This document shows, piece by piece, positions 54,473 through 64,000 of a stretch of DNA of 64,000 nt. The stretch's first letter is position 1. Each line of letters starts with the position of its first letter. The position numbers were made by a program, and so were the translations under genes. Origin of the DNA: an uncultured Candidatus Actinomarina sp. (GTDB lineage: Bacteria > Actinomycetota > Acidimicrobiia > Actinomarinales > Actinomarinaceae); NCBI GenBank assembly GCA_902610815.1, contig CACLXG010000001.1, positions 202,775-266,774 of the forward strand. The letters are read 5' to 3'. The notes under the pieces were generated by a model that saw only the letters and a list, made by a program, of their open reading frames with translations, made no database searches and had not been told where the DNA came from.

Positions 54473-54568
54473 TATAATTATCTCAAGCGAACAATGTTCC
54501 ACCCACTGTGAACAATAGTGAGGTTCTAAAACAGCTTCGTGCTGTTTTTTTTATTGGAAGGAGTAAAT
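54473..54568 (+). promoter_or_regulatory. infC leader RNA with promoter and attenuator
   Basis: A consensus TATAAT (54473-54478) follows ribH. The leader can form GAAC-AAT-GTTC (about 54490-54500), CACT/AGTG (about 54504-54520), and a competing GAAC/GTTC pairing, then the terminator at 54528-54552, then GGAAGGAG (54556-54563). Leaders of infC-rpmI-rplT operons are bound by L20 in Bacillus; the same logic here is inferred from position and structure only. Confidence 0.6.
54528..54552 (+). terminator. Intrinsic terminator in the infC leader
   Basis: AAAACAGC (54528-54535), loop TTCGT, GCTGTTTT (54541-54548), with T continuing to 54552. It sits only 3 bases before the infC Shine-Dalgarno, as in transcription attenuation. 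Confidence 0.85.
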
Positions 54569-55084
54569 ATACCTGAATTAAAGATAAACGAAGGAATTCG
54601 TGCAAAGAAATTACTTGTTATTGCACCAGATGGTGTTCAAATTGGTGAACTAGAACTAAAAAAAGCACTAATTGTAGCTGAACAACTAGATCTAGATTTA
54701 GTAGAAGTATCGCCTGAGAGTAAACCGCCAGTCGCAAGACTAATGGATTACGGAAAATACAAATATGAACTTGCTCAGAAAGCAAAAGAATCAAAGAAAA
54801 AACAAGTAAAAATTTCAGTTAAGGAAATTCAACTTAAACCTAAAATCGATACAAATGATTTCAAAATTAAGTTAAATAAGTCACGAAAATTTCTTGATTC
54901 GGGGGATAAGGTTAAATTCACTATGAGATTCAGGGGAAGAGAAGCAGAACATCCAGAGTTTGGCCAGAAAGTATTAGATAATTATATTGAAGAACTAAGT
55001 GATATAGCAATGGTTGAGTCTACTTCAAGTCCTGATGGAAAGTCTTTATCAATGGTGCTCGCACCTTTAGGAGGAAAAAAATGA
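54569..55084 (+). CDS. infC: Translation initiation factor IF-3, probable AUA start
   Basis: 171 residues from this start, the normal family size. It opens with PELKINEGIRAKKLLVIAPD after the initiator. GGAAGGAG (54556-54563) is 5 bases before ATA at 54569. Upstream in-frame GTG (54539), CTG and TTG (54554) lie in the terminator stem, T run or ribosome site and are unlikely. IF-3 rejects non-canonical starts and infC in E. coli starts with AUU, giving self-control; AUA here would do the same. It overlaps rpmI as ATGA. Confidence 0.93.
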   Translation: MPELKINEGIRAKKLLVIAPDGVQIGELELKKALIVAEQLDLDLVEVSPESKPPVARLMDYGKYKYELAQKAKESKKKQVKISVKEIQLKPKIDTNDFKIKLNKSRKFLDSGDKVKFTMRFRGREAEHPEFGQKVLDNYIEELSDIAMVESTSSPDGKSLSMVLAPLGGKK

Positions 55085-55269
55085 AACAAAAAACTCATAA
55101 AAGTATGAAAAAAAGAGTAAAAGTTACTGGAACTGGTAAATATATGAGACGTAGATCACACAGATCTCACTACAAATTAGCAAAAAGTTCTGGTACTTGG
55201 AAAAGGCTAAAGCGTGATGTGGAAACATCTAGTGGTGATAGTAAGAAAATCAGAAAGTTGTTAGGTTAA
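55081..55269 (+). CDS. rpmI: 50S ribosomal protein L35
   Basis: 62 residues, very basic. The family pattern KTHKSMKKRVKVTGTGKYMR and RRSHRSHYKLAKSS is clear. It is one base apart from rplT and overlaps infC. Confidence 0.96.
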   Translation: MKQKTHKSMKKRVKVTGTGKYMRRRSHRSHYKLAKSSGTWKRLKRDVETSSGDSKKIRKLLG

Positions 55270-55270
55270 T

Positions 55271-55630
55271 ATGGTACGAATTAAAAGTTCAGTTCAAAGT
55301 AAAAAATCTAAGAAGAAAGTATTAAAGAAAGCTAAAGGTTATACGGGAGCTAGAAGTAAAAGACTAAGAGCTGCAAAAGAGCAGGTAATGCACGCAGGTG
55401 CTGATTCTTTTACGCACAGAAAAGATAAGAAATCTGATTACAGAAAACTATGGATTTCAAGAATAAATGCAGCTTCAAGACAACATGATCTTGCTTATTC
55501 TAAATTTATTAATGGTTTAAACAACGCAGGTATTAAAGTCGATAGAAAAATACTCGCAGACTTAGCTGTAAATGATCCTAAAGGTTTTAAAAAACTTGTC
55601 GATCTTGCTAAGAAAAATTTAAATGCCTGA
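55271..55630 (+). CDS. rplT: 50S ribosomal protein L20
   Basis: 119 residues. It has LKKAKGYTGARSKRLRAAKE and the family-type C-terminal half (YRKLWISRINAASR, YSKFINGLNNAGI). L20 helps early 50S assembly and represses its own operon in other bacteria. It overlaps pheS by 8 bases. Confidence 0.97.
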   Translation: MVRIKSSVQSKKSKKKVLKKAKGYTGARSKRLRAAKEQVMHAGADSFTHRKDKKSDYRKLWISRINAASRQHDLAYSKFINGLNNAGIKVDRKILADLAVNDPKGFKKLVDLAKKNLNA

Positions 55631-56615
55631 ACTAAATTTCGATAAAGTACTAGCATCTCTCAAACTACGATTAGACGAAGTTGTTGATGAATCAGAGTTT
55701 GATGAGATTTTAAAAGAATATGCAGGAAAAGACTCGTTACTTTCAGTTGAAAGAAAAAATTTATCTAATCTTTCTAATGAAGACAAAAAAGTTTACGGTG
55801 AAACTTTAAATAATGTTAATAAATCAATCGTTACAAATATAAAAAAAGCTAAAGAAAAATTTATTAACAATAAATATGCTTCATTAGAAGATGAAGAAAA
55901 TGATGATATAACAATAGATTGGATCACTAATACTGGAACCCATAGACATATTCTTTCACAAGTTATGGATGAGGTTGTAAACATTTTTGCTTCCATAGGG
56001 TATAAAGTAGCTTATGGACCAGAAGTTGAAACATCTTGGCACAACTTTGATGCATTAAACACCCCAGACTGGCATCCTGCGCGTTATGAATCTGACACTC
56101 TTTATACAGATAATGATTTGGAAACTTTACTGAGAACTCAAACTAGCACTGTACAGATTAGACATATGGAAGAAAATGACCCACCTGTTTATATAGTTGC
56201 ACCAGGTAGAGTTTTTAGATCAGACCAACTTGATGCTACTCATTCGCCTGTTTTTCATCAACTTGAAGGTCTAGCAGTTGATAAAAACTTGAAATTTACA
56301 GATCTTAAAGGCACATTGGAGTACTTTGTTAAGCAATTTTTTGGTGAGGATATTGAAACAAAATTTATTCCACATTTTTTTCCTTTCACTGAACCCTCAG
56401 CTGAAGTTCTAGTCAAGTGGAAGAATGGTGAATGGTTAGAAATATTAGGATGTGGAATGGTAGATCCAAATGTATTAAATCATGTAGGTTACTCAGATGA
56501 ATATCAAGGATTTGCCTGGGGAGTAGGTATAGAAAGGCTAGCTATGCTTAAGTACCAAGTTGACCACATTAAAAACTTTTATGATAATGATTTAAGATTT
56601 TTGGAGCAATTTTAA
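55623..56615 (+). CDS. pheS: Phenylalanyl-tRNA synthetase alpha subunit
   Basis: 330 residues. An N-terminal coiled-coil of about 90 residues and the class II core with GPEVETSWHNFDALNTP, HPARYESDTLYT, LLRTQTSTVQIRHM, FHQLEGLAVD and WGVGIERLAMLKY. It forms an (alpha-beta)2 enzyme with PheT. It overlaps pheT by one base. Confidence 0.96.
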   Translation: MPELNFDKVLASLKLRLDEVVDESEFDEILKEYAGKDSLLSVERKNLSNLSNEDKKVYGETLNNVNKSIVTNIKKAKEKFINNKYASLEDEENDDITIDWITNTGTHRHILSQVMDEVVNIFASIGYKVAYGPEVETSWHNFDALNTPDWHPARYESDTLYTDNDLETLLRTQTSTVQIRHMEENDPPVYIVAPGRVFRSDQLDATHSPVFHQLEGLAVDKNLKFTDLKGTLEYFVKQFFGEDIETKFIPHFFPFTEPSAEVLVKWKNGEWLEILGCGMVDPNVLNHVGYSDEYQGFAWGVGIERLAMLKYQVDHIKNFYDNDLRFLEQF

Positions 56616-58987
56616 TGAAAATATTAAAATCTTGGTTAAATGATTGGATAGACCTTGAGGCTATCAGCACAGATGATATATCTGAAGCTTTAGAATCACT
56701 AGGATTTGAAATTGAGTCTAGGACAGATAAAACTCCAAACTACAAAAATATAACGGTTGGTAAAGTATTAGAAATATACGAACACCCCAATGCCGATAAA
56801 GTTCGAGTTACTAAAGTTGATGTAGGTTCAAAAACATATGAAATAGTCTGTGGGGCTTGGAACTTTGATGTTGGTGCAGTTGTACCTGTAGCGTTACCTA
56901 AAAGTGAAATTAAAGATGGATTTAAAATTGATAAACGAGATATACGTGGTGTTGAATCTAATGGCATGATATGTTCAGCTTCAGAACTTGATTTATGGGA
57001 TGATCATGCAGGAATTTTAAAACTTTCAGATGAAACAAAATTAGGTTCTGATTTTGCAAAAATATACAACTCTACTGATACCTTATGGGAAATTGGTGTT
57101 ACTCCAAATAGGGGGGACTGTATGTCACATTTAGGAATCGCTAGAGAGCTATCTAATTATTTCAACCTGACACTTAAAGAAAATTCACAATCACTTAAAT
57201 CTAACATTGAAAGTGTAATAAAAGTTAACAGTGGCAAAATAAAAGCATGTAATTCATACCAATCAATTGAAATTGAAAATTTTACTTTAAGTGATTCAAA
57301 TTTAAATATAAGGTACAGACTTTCATCTATTGGTGTCCGCGTTATTAATAATGTTGTAGATTACACCAATTACGTACTTCACGATATTGGTCAGCCCTTG
57401 CATGCATTTGATAGAGATAAATTATTTGGAACCATTTCTGTAAGATTCGCAAAAGATAAGGAAAATCTGAAAACATTAGATGAACAAGAGAGAAAGTTAA
57501 CCTCAGAAGATTTAATTATTACAGATAATAATAAGCCAATTGCACTTGCAGGTGTTATGGGAGGGTACGATACCGAAGTCACTGATACAACTACCAATCT
57601 TTTAATAGAGAGCGCTTATTTTGATAAAGTATCGATTATGAAAACGTCGAGAAGATTAAATCTAATATCAGATGCATCAATCAGATTTGAAAGAGGTATT
57701 GATTTTAATTTGCAAAAACAGGGGCTACAGAGATTCGTTAATCTTTTTGAAAACGATCAGGAAATAAATTATTCAAGCATAATAGATAGCAGTAAAAATG
57801 GAATTTCTTATGATTCAATATCATTCGATAAAAATGAAATAGAACAAATATTAGGAGTAAAGCTAGATGATAATTTTATTAGAAACACTTTGATAAAACT
57901 ACAAATTGAATCAGAAGTTTCTGATAAAAAAATCAAATTCGAATCTCCTTCATGGAGATACGATTTGGAAAGACCAATAGATCTCATCGAAGAACTTGCT
58001 AAACATTATGGGTTTAACAATTTTGAATCAACACTTCCAATAGGTAACAACCTAAACTCAACGGGGGACTACTGGGATAAACGTATTTATTTATCTGAAA
58101 AATTATCATCTACAAACTTTTATGAAATTCAAACACTTTCATTCACTGATTCATTGTCAAACGAATTATTCACACCTGAAAAAATATCTGTAAGCGTGAT
58201 AAACCCCATAGATCAAACACAAGAAAATTTAAGAACAAATTTACTTACATCATTAATAAATACTTATAAATTTAACATTGAAAGCAATGGTAAGTCACAT
58301 AGGTATTACGAAATTAATAATGTATACGATGATTCAAAACATAAAAAATTTAAGATTATACCAAATCAAGAATACTCCCTTGGTTTACTCATACCTGAAA
58401 ATGAAACAGTAGAAGATCGTAAAGGAATAACAAAAACCAATAACATAAATACTCTAGCAAATGCTATTAAAAACCTATTTCCCTCTTCTGAATTAGAACA
58501 CCTTACTCGACCAGGGTTTCATAAGAATTATTCATATTTAATAAAACTTGATAATAAAATTTTAGGATTTATGGGTAAACTTTCTTACAAAATTCAATCT
58601 AAGTTAGAACTGGATGATTCACTTTATATTTCACAAATTAACACAGAAAACTTTAATTTTGACCAATTGAAAGCTTTCACCTATAAGCCATTGTCTGCTT
58701 ATCCTTTCATTAAATTTGATCTATCTTTTTCTGTTCCAAATGATTTTCAAGCTTCTGATTTAATTAATTGCATAGAATCTATTCTTAGCAAAAACGAAAA
58801 CAATATATCTATTTTTGACAATTTTACAAATGAGAAAACAAGAAATTTAGGAATTAGAATAGTAACAAGAAGTTATGAGAAAACTTATACAGAAACAGAA
58901 AGTACTGAAATTTTAGAAATGATAGTTAAGGAAGCTGAGTCTAAATTTAAAATTAAACTAAACACAAAGGATGAGAATGCAACCTAA
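56615..58987 (+). CDS. pheT: Phenylalanyl-tRNA synthetase beta subunit
   Basis: 790 residues. N-terminal tRNA-binding OB domain (VGKVLEIYEHPNADKVRVTK), B3/B4 editing region (VTPNRGDCMSHLGIAREL), B5 domain (ERPIDLIEELAKHYGFNNF), and a C-terminal ferredoxin-like anticodon domain. It edits Tyr-tRNA-Phe and supports catalysis. Its last codons overlap the mpg start. Confidence 0.96.
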   Translation: MKILKSWLNDWIDLEAISTDDISEALESLGFEIESRTDKTPNYKNITVGKVLEIYEHPNADKVRVTKVDVGSKTYEIVCGAWNFDVGAVVPVALPKSEIKDGFKIDKRDIRGVESNGMICSASELDLWDDHAGILKLSDETKLGSDFAKIYNSTDTLWEIGVTPNRGDCMSHLGIARELSNYFNLTLKENSQSLKSNIESVIKVNSGKIKACNSYQSIEIENFTLSDSNLNIRYRLSSIGVRVINNVVDYTNYVLHDIGQPLHAFDRDKLFGTISVRFAKDKENLKTLDEQERKLTSEDLIITDNNKPIALAGVMGGYDTEVTDTTTNLLIESAYFDKVSIMKTSRRLNLISDASIRFERGIDFNLQKQGLQRFVNLFENDQEINYSSIIDSSKNGISYDSISFDKNEIEQILGVKLDDNFIRNTLIKLQIESEVSDKKIKFESPSWRYDLERPIDLIEELAKHYGFNNFESTLPIGNNLNSTGDYWDKRIYLSEKLSSTNFYEIQTLSFTDSLSNELFTPEKISVSVINPIDQTQENLRTNLLTSLINTYKFNIESNGKSHRYYEINNVYDDSKHKKFKIIPNQEYSLGLLIPENETVEDRKGITKTNNINTLANAIKNLFPSSELEHLTRPGFHKNYSYLIKLDNKILGFMGKLSYKIQSKLELDDSLYISQINTENFNFDQLKAFTYKPLSAYPFIKFDLSFSVPNDFQASDLINCIESILSKNENNISIFDNFTNEKTRNLGIRIVTRSYEKTYTETESTEILEMIVKEAESKFKIKLNTKDENAT

Positions 58988-59549
58988 CGGATTAAATAAT
59001 AGAGTTTTAAAAACTCTTTCTCAGTCAGCTCCTAAAGCTGCTGTAGATTTACTTGGGATGAGAATTTCTACATCTATAAATGATAAATTTGTTGAAATTA
59101 TGATTACTGAAACTGAAGCTTATGGGCGAAAATCTACAGACAAAATGGCACTGTTAAACACTTATAAAAATGTTCCAACATCTATTACACTTGGTCCTCC
59201 ACACGTTGCAGTGTTAAAATCTTATGGATCGAACAGGGGACTCTTTCTTCTTTGTGGGAAAAAAGGTTCAGCAGAAGCTGTTCTTATAAGATCTTCATTA
59301 ATACTTCTTGGTAAAAAACATATTGAAAAAAGAAGAAAAACAAAAATGAAATTTGATAAATTAAATGGACCAGGAAACATTACAAAAAGTCTAGGTATTG
59401 ATCAAAAACTTGATGGAGAAAATATTTTATCTGGAATTATAAATATATCTCCTCGCATACATCCTTTAGATAAAGCAGTTGCAAAGCAAAGAAAAAACGC
59501 AAAAAGGAACGACAAACATCTTTGGCGTTATTCATTGATATTAAAATGA
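58977..59549 (+). CDS. mpg: 3-methyladenine DNA glycosylase-like protein (Mpg/AAG), divergent
   Basis: 190 residues from the second ATG, chosen because AAAGG (58966-58970) is 6 bases upstream; ATG 58971 is the alternative. The family core is visible: AVDLLGMRI, MITETEAYG (the Glu and Tyr match human E125 and Y127), LNGPGNITKSLGI near the end. The segment after ETEAY is unusual: the His equivalent to H136 and the usual RN and YVY-x-YG residues are replaced. M. tuberculosis has mpg directly before tyrS, as here. Activity is uncertain. Confidence 0.8.
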   Translation: MQPNGLNNRVLKTLSQSAPKAAVDLLGMRISTSINDKFVEIMITETEAYGRKSTDKMALLNTYKNVPTSITLGPPHVAVLKSYGSNRGLFLLCGKKGSAEAVLIRSSLILLGKKHIEKRRKTKMKFDKLNGPGNITKSLGIDQKLDGENILSGIINISPRIHPLDKAVAKQRKNAKRNDKHLWRYSLILK

Positions 59550-60718
59550 AATATTTACAGGACCGTGCGAGTGCAATAAGTCCAAAGGAAGACTTTGAAA
59601 ATTTATTAAATTCAAAAAAATCTTTGCGTATCAAGCTAGGAGTTGATCCGACAGCTCCTGATGTAACATTAGGGTGGTATGCCATTCTAAGAGCGTTAAG
59701 AAAATTTCAAGAGTATGGACATACTGCTGTTCTTATTTTAGGTGAGTTTACAGCTCAGGTGGGAGATCCTTCTGGCAAGTCAGAAACGAGATCAAAATTA
59801 GAATCAGACGAAATTAATAAGAATTCAAAAGGGGTACTACCAATTATTGAAAACATATTGCACAAGGAAAATCTCGAAATAGTATCTAACAATGATTGGC
59901 TATCAAAACTTACATCCTCTGATTTAGTTAGTCTATCTTCTTCAACTACATTAGCCCAGATGCTTGAGAGGGAAGATTTTTCATCTAGGTATAAAAACAA
60001 TTCACCAATATCGTTAATGGAATTCTTTTATCCACTTTTTCAAGGTTACGATTCAGTTGCGGTAAAAGCAGATATAGAGATTGGAGGGCATGATCAACTT
60101 TGGAATCTTATGCTCGGTAGAGAAGTTCAAAAATTTTATTCTATGAATCCACAAGTCGCGATGACCTTTCCTCTTCTAGTTGGTACTGATGGAAAAAAGA
60201 AAATGTCACAATCTTTAAATAACTATATTTCAATAACTGACACACCTGAAAATATTTATGGAAAAATTATGAGTATTCCTGATGAAATTATGTGGGAGTA
60301 CTTTACAATGCTCACTGATCTTGAATTAGCAGAAATCGATGAATTAAAAGAGTCAATTGATAAAGATAAAGAAAACCCTTTTGAAATAAAAAAAATACTT
60401 GGAAAATTTATAGTCACAGAAATATATGATGACAAATTAGCGGATACTGCTCGGAATTCTTTTGAAAATGTCACAATAAATAAAAATACACCAGATGAAA
60501 TAAACTCATACAAAGTTCCAGATGAAAAAACTTTACACTTACCCAAAGTACTCACTGAATTTGGCATTACAAAATCAAATTCTGAAGCGCGCAGGTTAAT
60601 AAATGCAGGTAGTTTTAAAATAGATGATCAAAAATTCACAAAACTAGATGTAGAAACTGATAAATTATTAAACAAAACACTTCAGTTAGGTAAAAGAACT
60701 TTTTTTAGATTTATTTAA
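59546..60718 (+). CDS. tyrS: Tyrosyl-tRNA synthetase, altered HIGH motif
   Basis: 390 residues. Class I core: GVDPTAPDVTLGWYAILRAL, where TLGW (41-44) stands for HxGH, then GEFTAQVGDPSGKSETR, MEFFYPLFQGYDSVAV, GGHDQLWNLMLGRE and the KMSKS loop as KMSQS. A C-terminal S4 domain is present (GITKSNSEARRLINAGSF). A TTG at 59522 opens the frame, but the ATG at 59546 makes an ATGA junction with mpg. No other TyrRS gene is in the window. Confidence 0.94.
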   Translation: MKYLQDRASAISPKEDFENLLNSKKSLRIKLGVDPTAPDVTLGWYAILRALRKFQEYGHTAVLILGEFTAQVGDPSGKSETRSKLESDEINKNSKGVLPIIENILHKENLEIVSNNDWLSKLTSSDLVSLSSSTTLAQMLEREDFSSRYKNNSPISLMEFFYPLFQGYDSVAVKADIEIGGHDQLWNLMLGREVQKFYSMNPQVAMTFPLLVGTDGKKKMSQSLNNYISITDTPENIYGKIMSIPDEIMWEYFTMLTDLELAEIDELKESIDKDKENPFEIKKILGKFIVTEIYDDKLADTARNSFENVTINKNTPDEINSYKVPDEKTLHLPKVLTEFGITKSNSEARRLINAGSFKIDDQKFTKLDVETDKLLNKTLQLGKRTFFRFI

Positions 60719-60731
60719 TTTTCTTACACAC

Positions 60732-60760
60732 TTAATCAGAGACCTGTTACTGTATATATT
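60732..60760 (+). promoter_or_regulatory. Candidate rRNA operon promoter
   Basis: TATATT (60755-60760) with TTAATC (60732-60737) 17 bases upstream. The start would fall near 60767, directly before the boxA-like repeat and the processing stem, which makes this the best candidate. The -35 is weak, and other promoters within tyrS cannot be excluded. Confidence 0.45.
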
Positions 60761-60767
60761 ACAAAAA

Positions 60768-60782
60768 AAATTGGCTTTTTGA
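60768..60782 (+). promoter_or_regulatory. boxA-like antitermination site, leader copy
   Basis: AAATTGGCTTTTTGA, identical over 15 bases to 62541-62555 in the 16S-23S spacer. It resembles the GCTCTTTGAAAACT-type boxA of rRNA operons, bound by NusB-NusE. Confidence 0.6.
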
Positions 60783-60798
60783 CAACTGAGTAAAGTAT
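60771..60798 (+). other. 5' strand of the 16S rRNA processing stem
   Basis: Pairs with 62515-62542 across the whole 16S gene: 28 positions with two mismatches (60781/62532 and 60785/62528) and one G-U pair. This long helix is what RNase III-type enzymes cut to free pre-16S rRNA. Confidence 0.85.
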
Positions 60799-60808
60799 GA
60801 ACGCCGGT

Positions 60809-60841
60809 AGTGCAGATAGAAATATCTAGCACTCTTTTTTT
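60809..60841 (+). terminator. Intrinsic terminator in the rRNA leader
   Basis: AGTGCAGATA (60809-60818), a GAAA tetraloop, TATCTAGCACT (60823-60833, one bulged A), then T run 60835-60841. It lies inside the 16S precursor loop, downstream of boxA and about 92 bases before 16S. It would end tyrS transcripts, while antiterminated rRNA transcription would pass. Confidence 0.8.
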
Positions 60842-60842
60842 G

Positions 60843-60896
60843 TCAACTTTTAATTAAGTTGATTCAACTTTTTTAGTTGAAATGGGTAAAACCCAT
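60843..60896 (+). other. Row of alternative hairpins before 16S
   Basis: TCAACTT/AAGTTGA (60843-60849 with 60856-60862), TTCAACT/AGTTGAA (60863-60869 with 60875-60881) and ATGGGT/ACCCAT (60882-60887 with 60891-60896). The TCAAC and GTTGA units are repeated, so the first two hairpins can exchange partners. Confidence 0.55.
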
Positions 60897-60933
60897 GTTG
60901 ATTCTTTGGTCAGATTTAAATTATTCAAAGATT

Positions 60934-62459
<1,526 letters not shown>

Positions 62460-62514
62460 CTAAGGAGCATAGAACTTCGGTTCTAAGGTCAATCGTCGGT
62501 TGTCTACAAGACTG

Positions 62515-62542
62515 ATACTTTACTCAGCTGTGAAAAAGTCAA
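62515..62542 (+). other. 3' strand of the 16S rRNA processing stem
   Basis: Complement of 60771-60798, in the 16S-23S spacer 55 bases after the mature 16S 3' end. The spacer (62460-62593, 134 bases) holds no tRNA gene. Confidence 0.85.
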
Positions 62543-62555
62543 ATTGGCTTTTTGA
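62541..62555 (+). promoter_or_regulatory. boxA-like antitermination site, spacer copy
   Basis: Second copy of AAATTGGCTTTTTGA, followed by AAATTGTATAGCAAGC, close to the TTTGAAAACTGgATA element that precedes 23S genes in Gram-positive bacteria. Confidence 0.65.
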
Positions 62556-62593
62556 AAATTGTATAGCAAGCGCAATTGCAAAGTATTCATATA

Positions 62594-64000
<1,407 letters not shown>

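Noticed and set aside
54539-54568. GTG start of infC at 54539
   Set aside because: It lies inside the terminator stem and adds a Leu/Phe-rich stretch unlike any IF-3; the Shine-Dalgarno is placed for ATA at 54569.
60779-60801. TTGACA followed by TATGAA as the rRNA promoter
   Set aside because: The spacer would be only 11 bases, and the TTGACA belongs to the boxA-like repeat and processing stem, whose other copies need this sequence in the RNA.
62460-62593. tRNA-Ile or tRNA-Ala in the 16S-23S spacer
   Set aside because: The spacer is too short after subtracting the processing strand and boxA, and no cloverleaf or TTCxAxTC T-loop is present.

Overview
The window looks like a chromosome segment of a low-GC, streamlined marine actinobacterium, probably close to the Acidimicrobiia lineage 'Candidatus Actinomarina'. 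Several genes point to Actinobacteriota. There is a pgsA-patA-pimA cluster for phosphatidylinositol mannosides, a mycobacterial-type integration host factor beside gmk and rpoZ, an F420-type luciferase-like oxidoreductase, and two DUF3048 lipoprotein-like proteins. Gene order from thrS to tyrS follows the order I recall for Mycobacterium tuberculosis (thrS-pgsA-patA-pimA-pdxS-pdxT-yebC, then yajC-secD-secF-rel-hisS-aspS-alaS-ruvX-mltG, efp-nusB, mihF-gmk-rpoZ-coaBC-priA, fmt-rpe-rib genes, infC-rpmI-rplT-pheST, mpg-tyrS). The AT-rich bases, near-zero intergenic space, very frequent ATGA and TAATG overlaps and several shortened enzymes fit genome streamlining. The lineage is inferred; the 16S gene in the window would settle it.

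Layout. Positions 1-23,220 are a mixed-strand, variable region: an aldo/keto reductase end, YczE-like and DoxX-like membrane proteins, an O6-alkylguanine methyltransferase, a membrane-anchored PAF-acetylhydrolase-like esterase, a cytochrome b561-like protein, a class C beta-lactamase-like hydrolase, a cold-shock protein, a TauE/SafE exporter, glycerol kinase, a GH1 beta-glucosidase, an atypical SDR, the glycine cleavage genes gcvH-gcvT-gcvPA-gcvPB, an aldehyde dehydrogenase, two DUF3048 proteins, an LLM oxidoreductase, a thioesterase, a tiny lipoprotein and a cyclophilin. Positions 23,306-60,718 are an almost unbroken plus-strand array of housekeeping genes (aminoacyl-tRNA synthetases, PIM and PLP synthesis, queuosine, Sec translocase, stringent response, translation, riboflavin). 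Positions 60,732-64,000 are an rRNA operon with 16S, a spacer without tRNAs and the first ~1.4 kb of 23S.

Most notable points. (1) Many transcription units start with a TANNNT box exactly 6 or 7 bases before the ATG and no Shine-Dalgarno, the mark of leaderless transcription; the same mark supports two tiny membrane-peptide genes. (2) The slot normally held by ruvCAB, between yebC and queA, holds only a 117-residue PD-(D/E)xK protein resembling archaeal or phage Holliday junction resolvases. (3) infC appears to start at an AUA codon behind a strong Shine-Dalgarno and a leader terminator. (4) The rRNA leader has a boxA-like repeat, one strand of a 28-bp 16S processing stem and then an intrinsic terminator before 16S. 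(5) Several enzymes have unusual active sites: TyrRS has TLGW for HIGH, the SDR lacks its Tyr, Mpg is divergent, and PriA has lost its helicase and zinc motifs.
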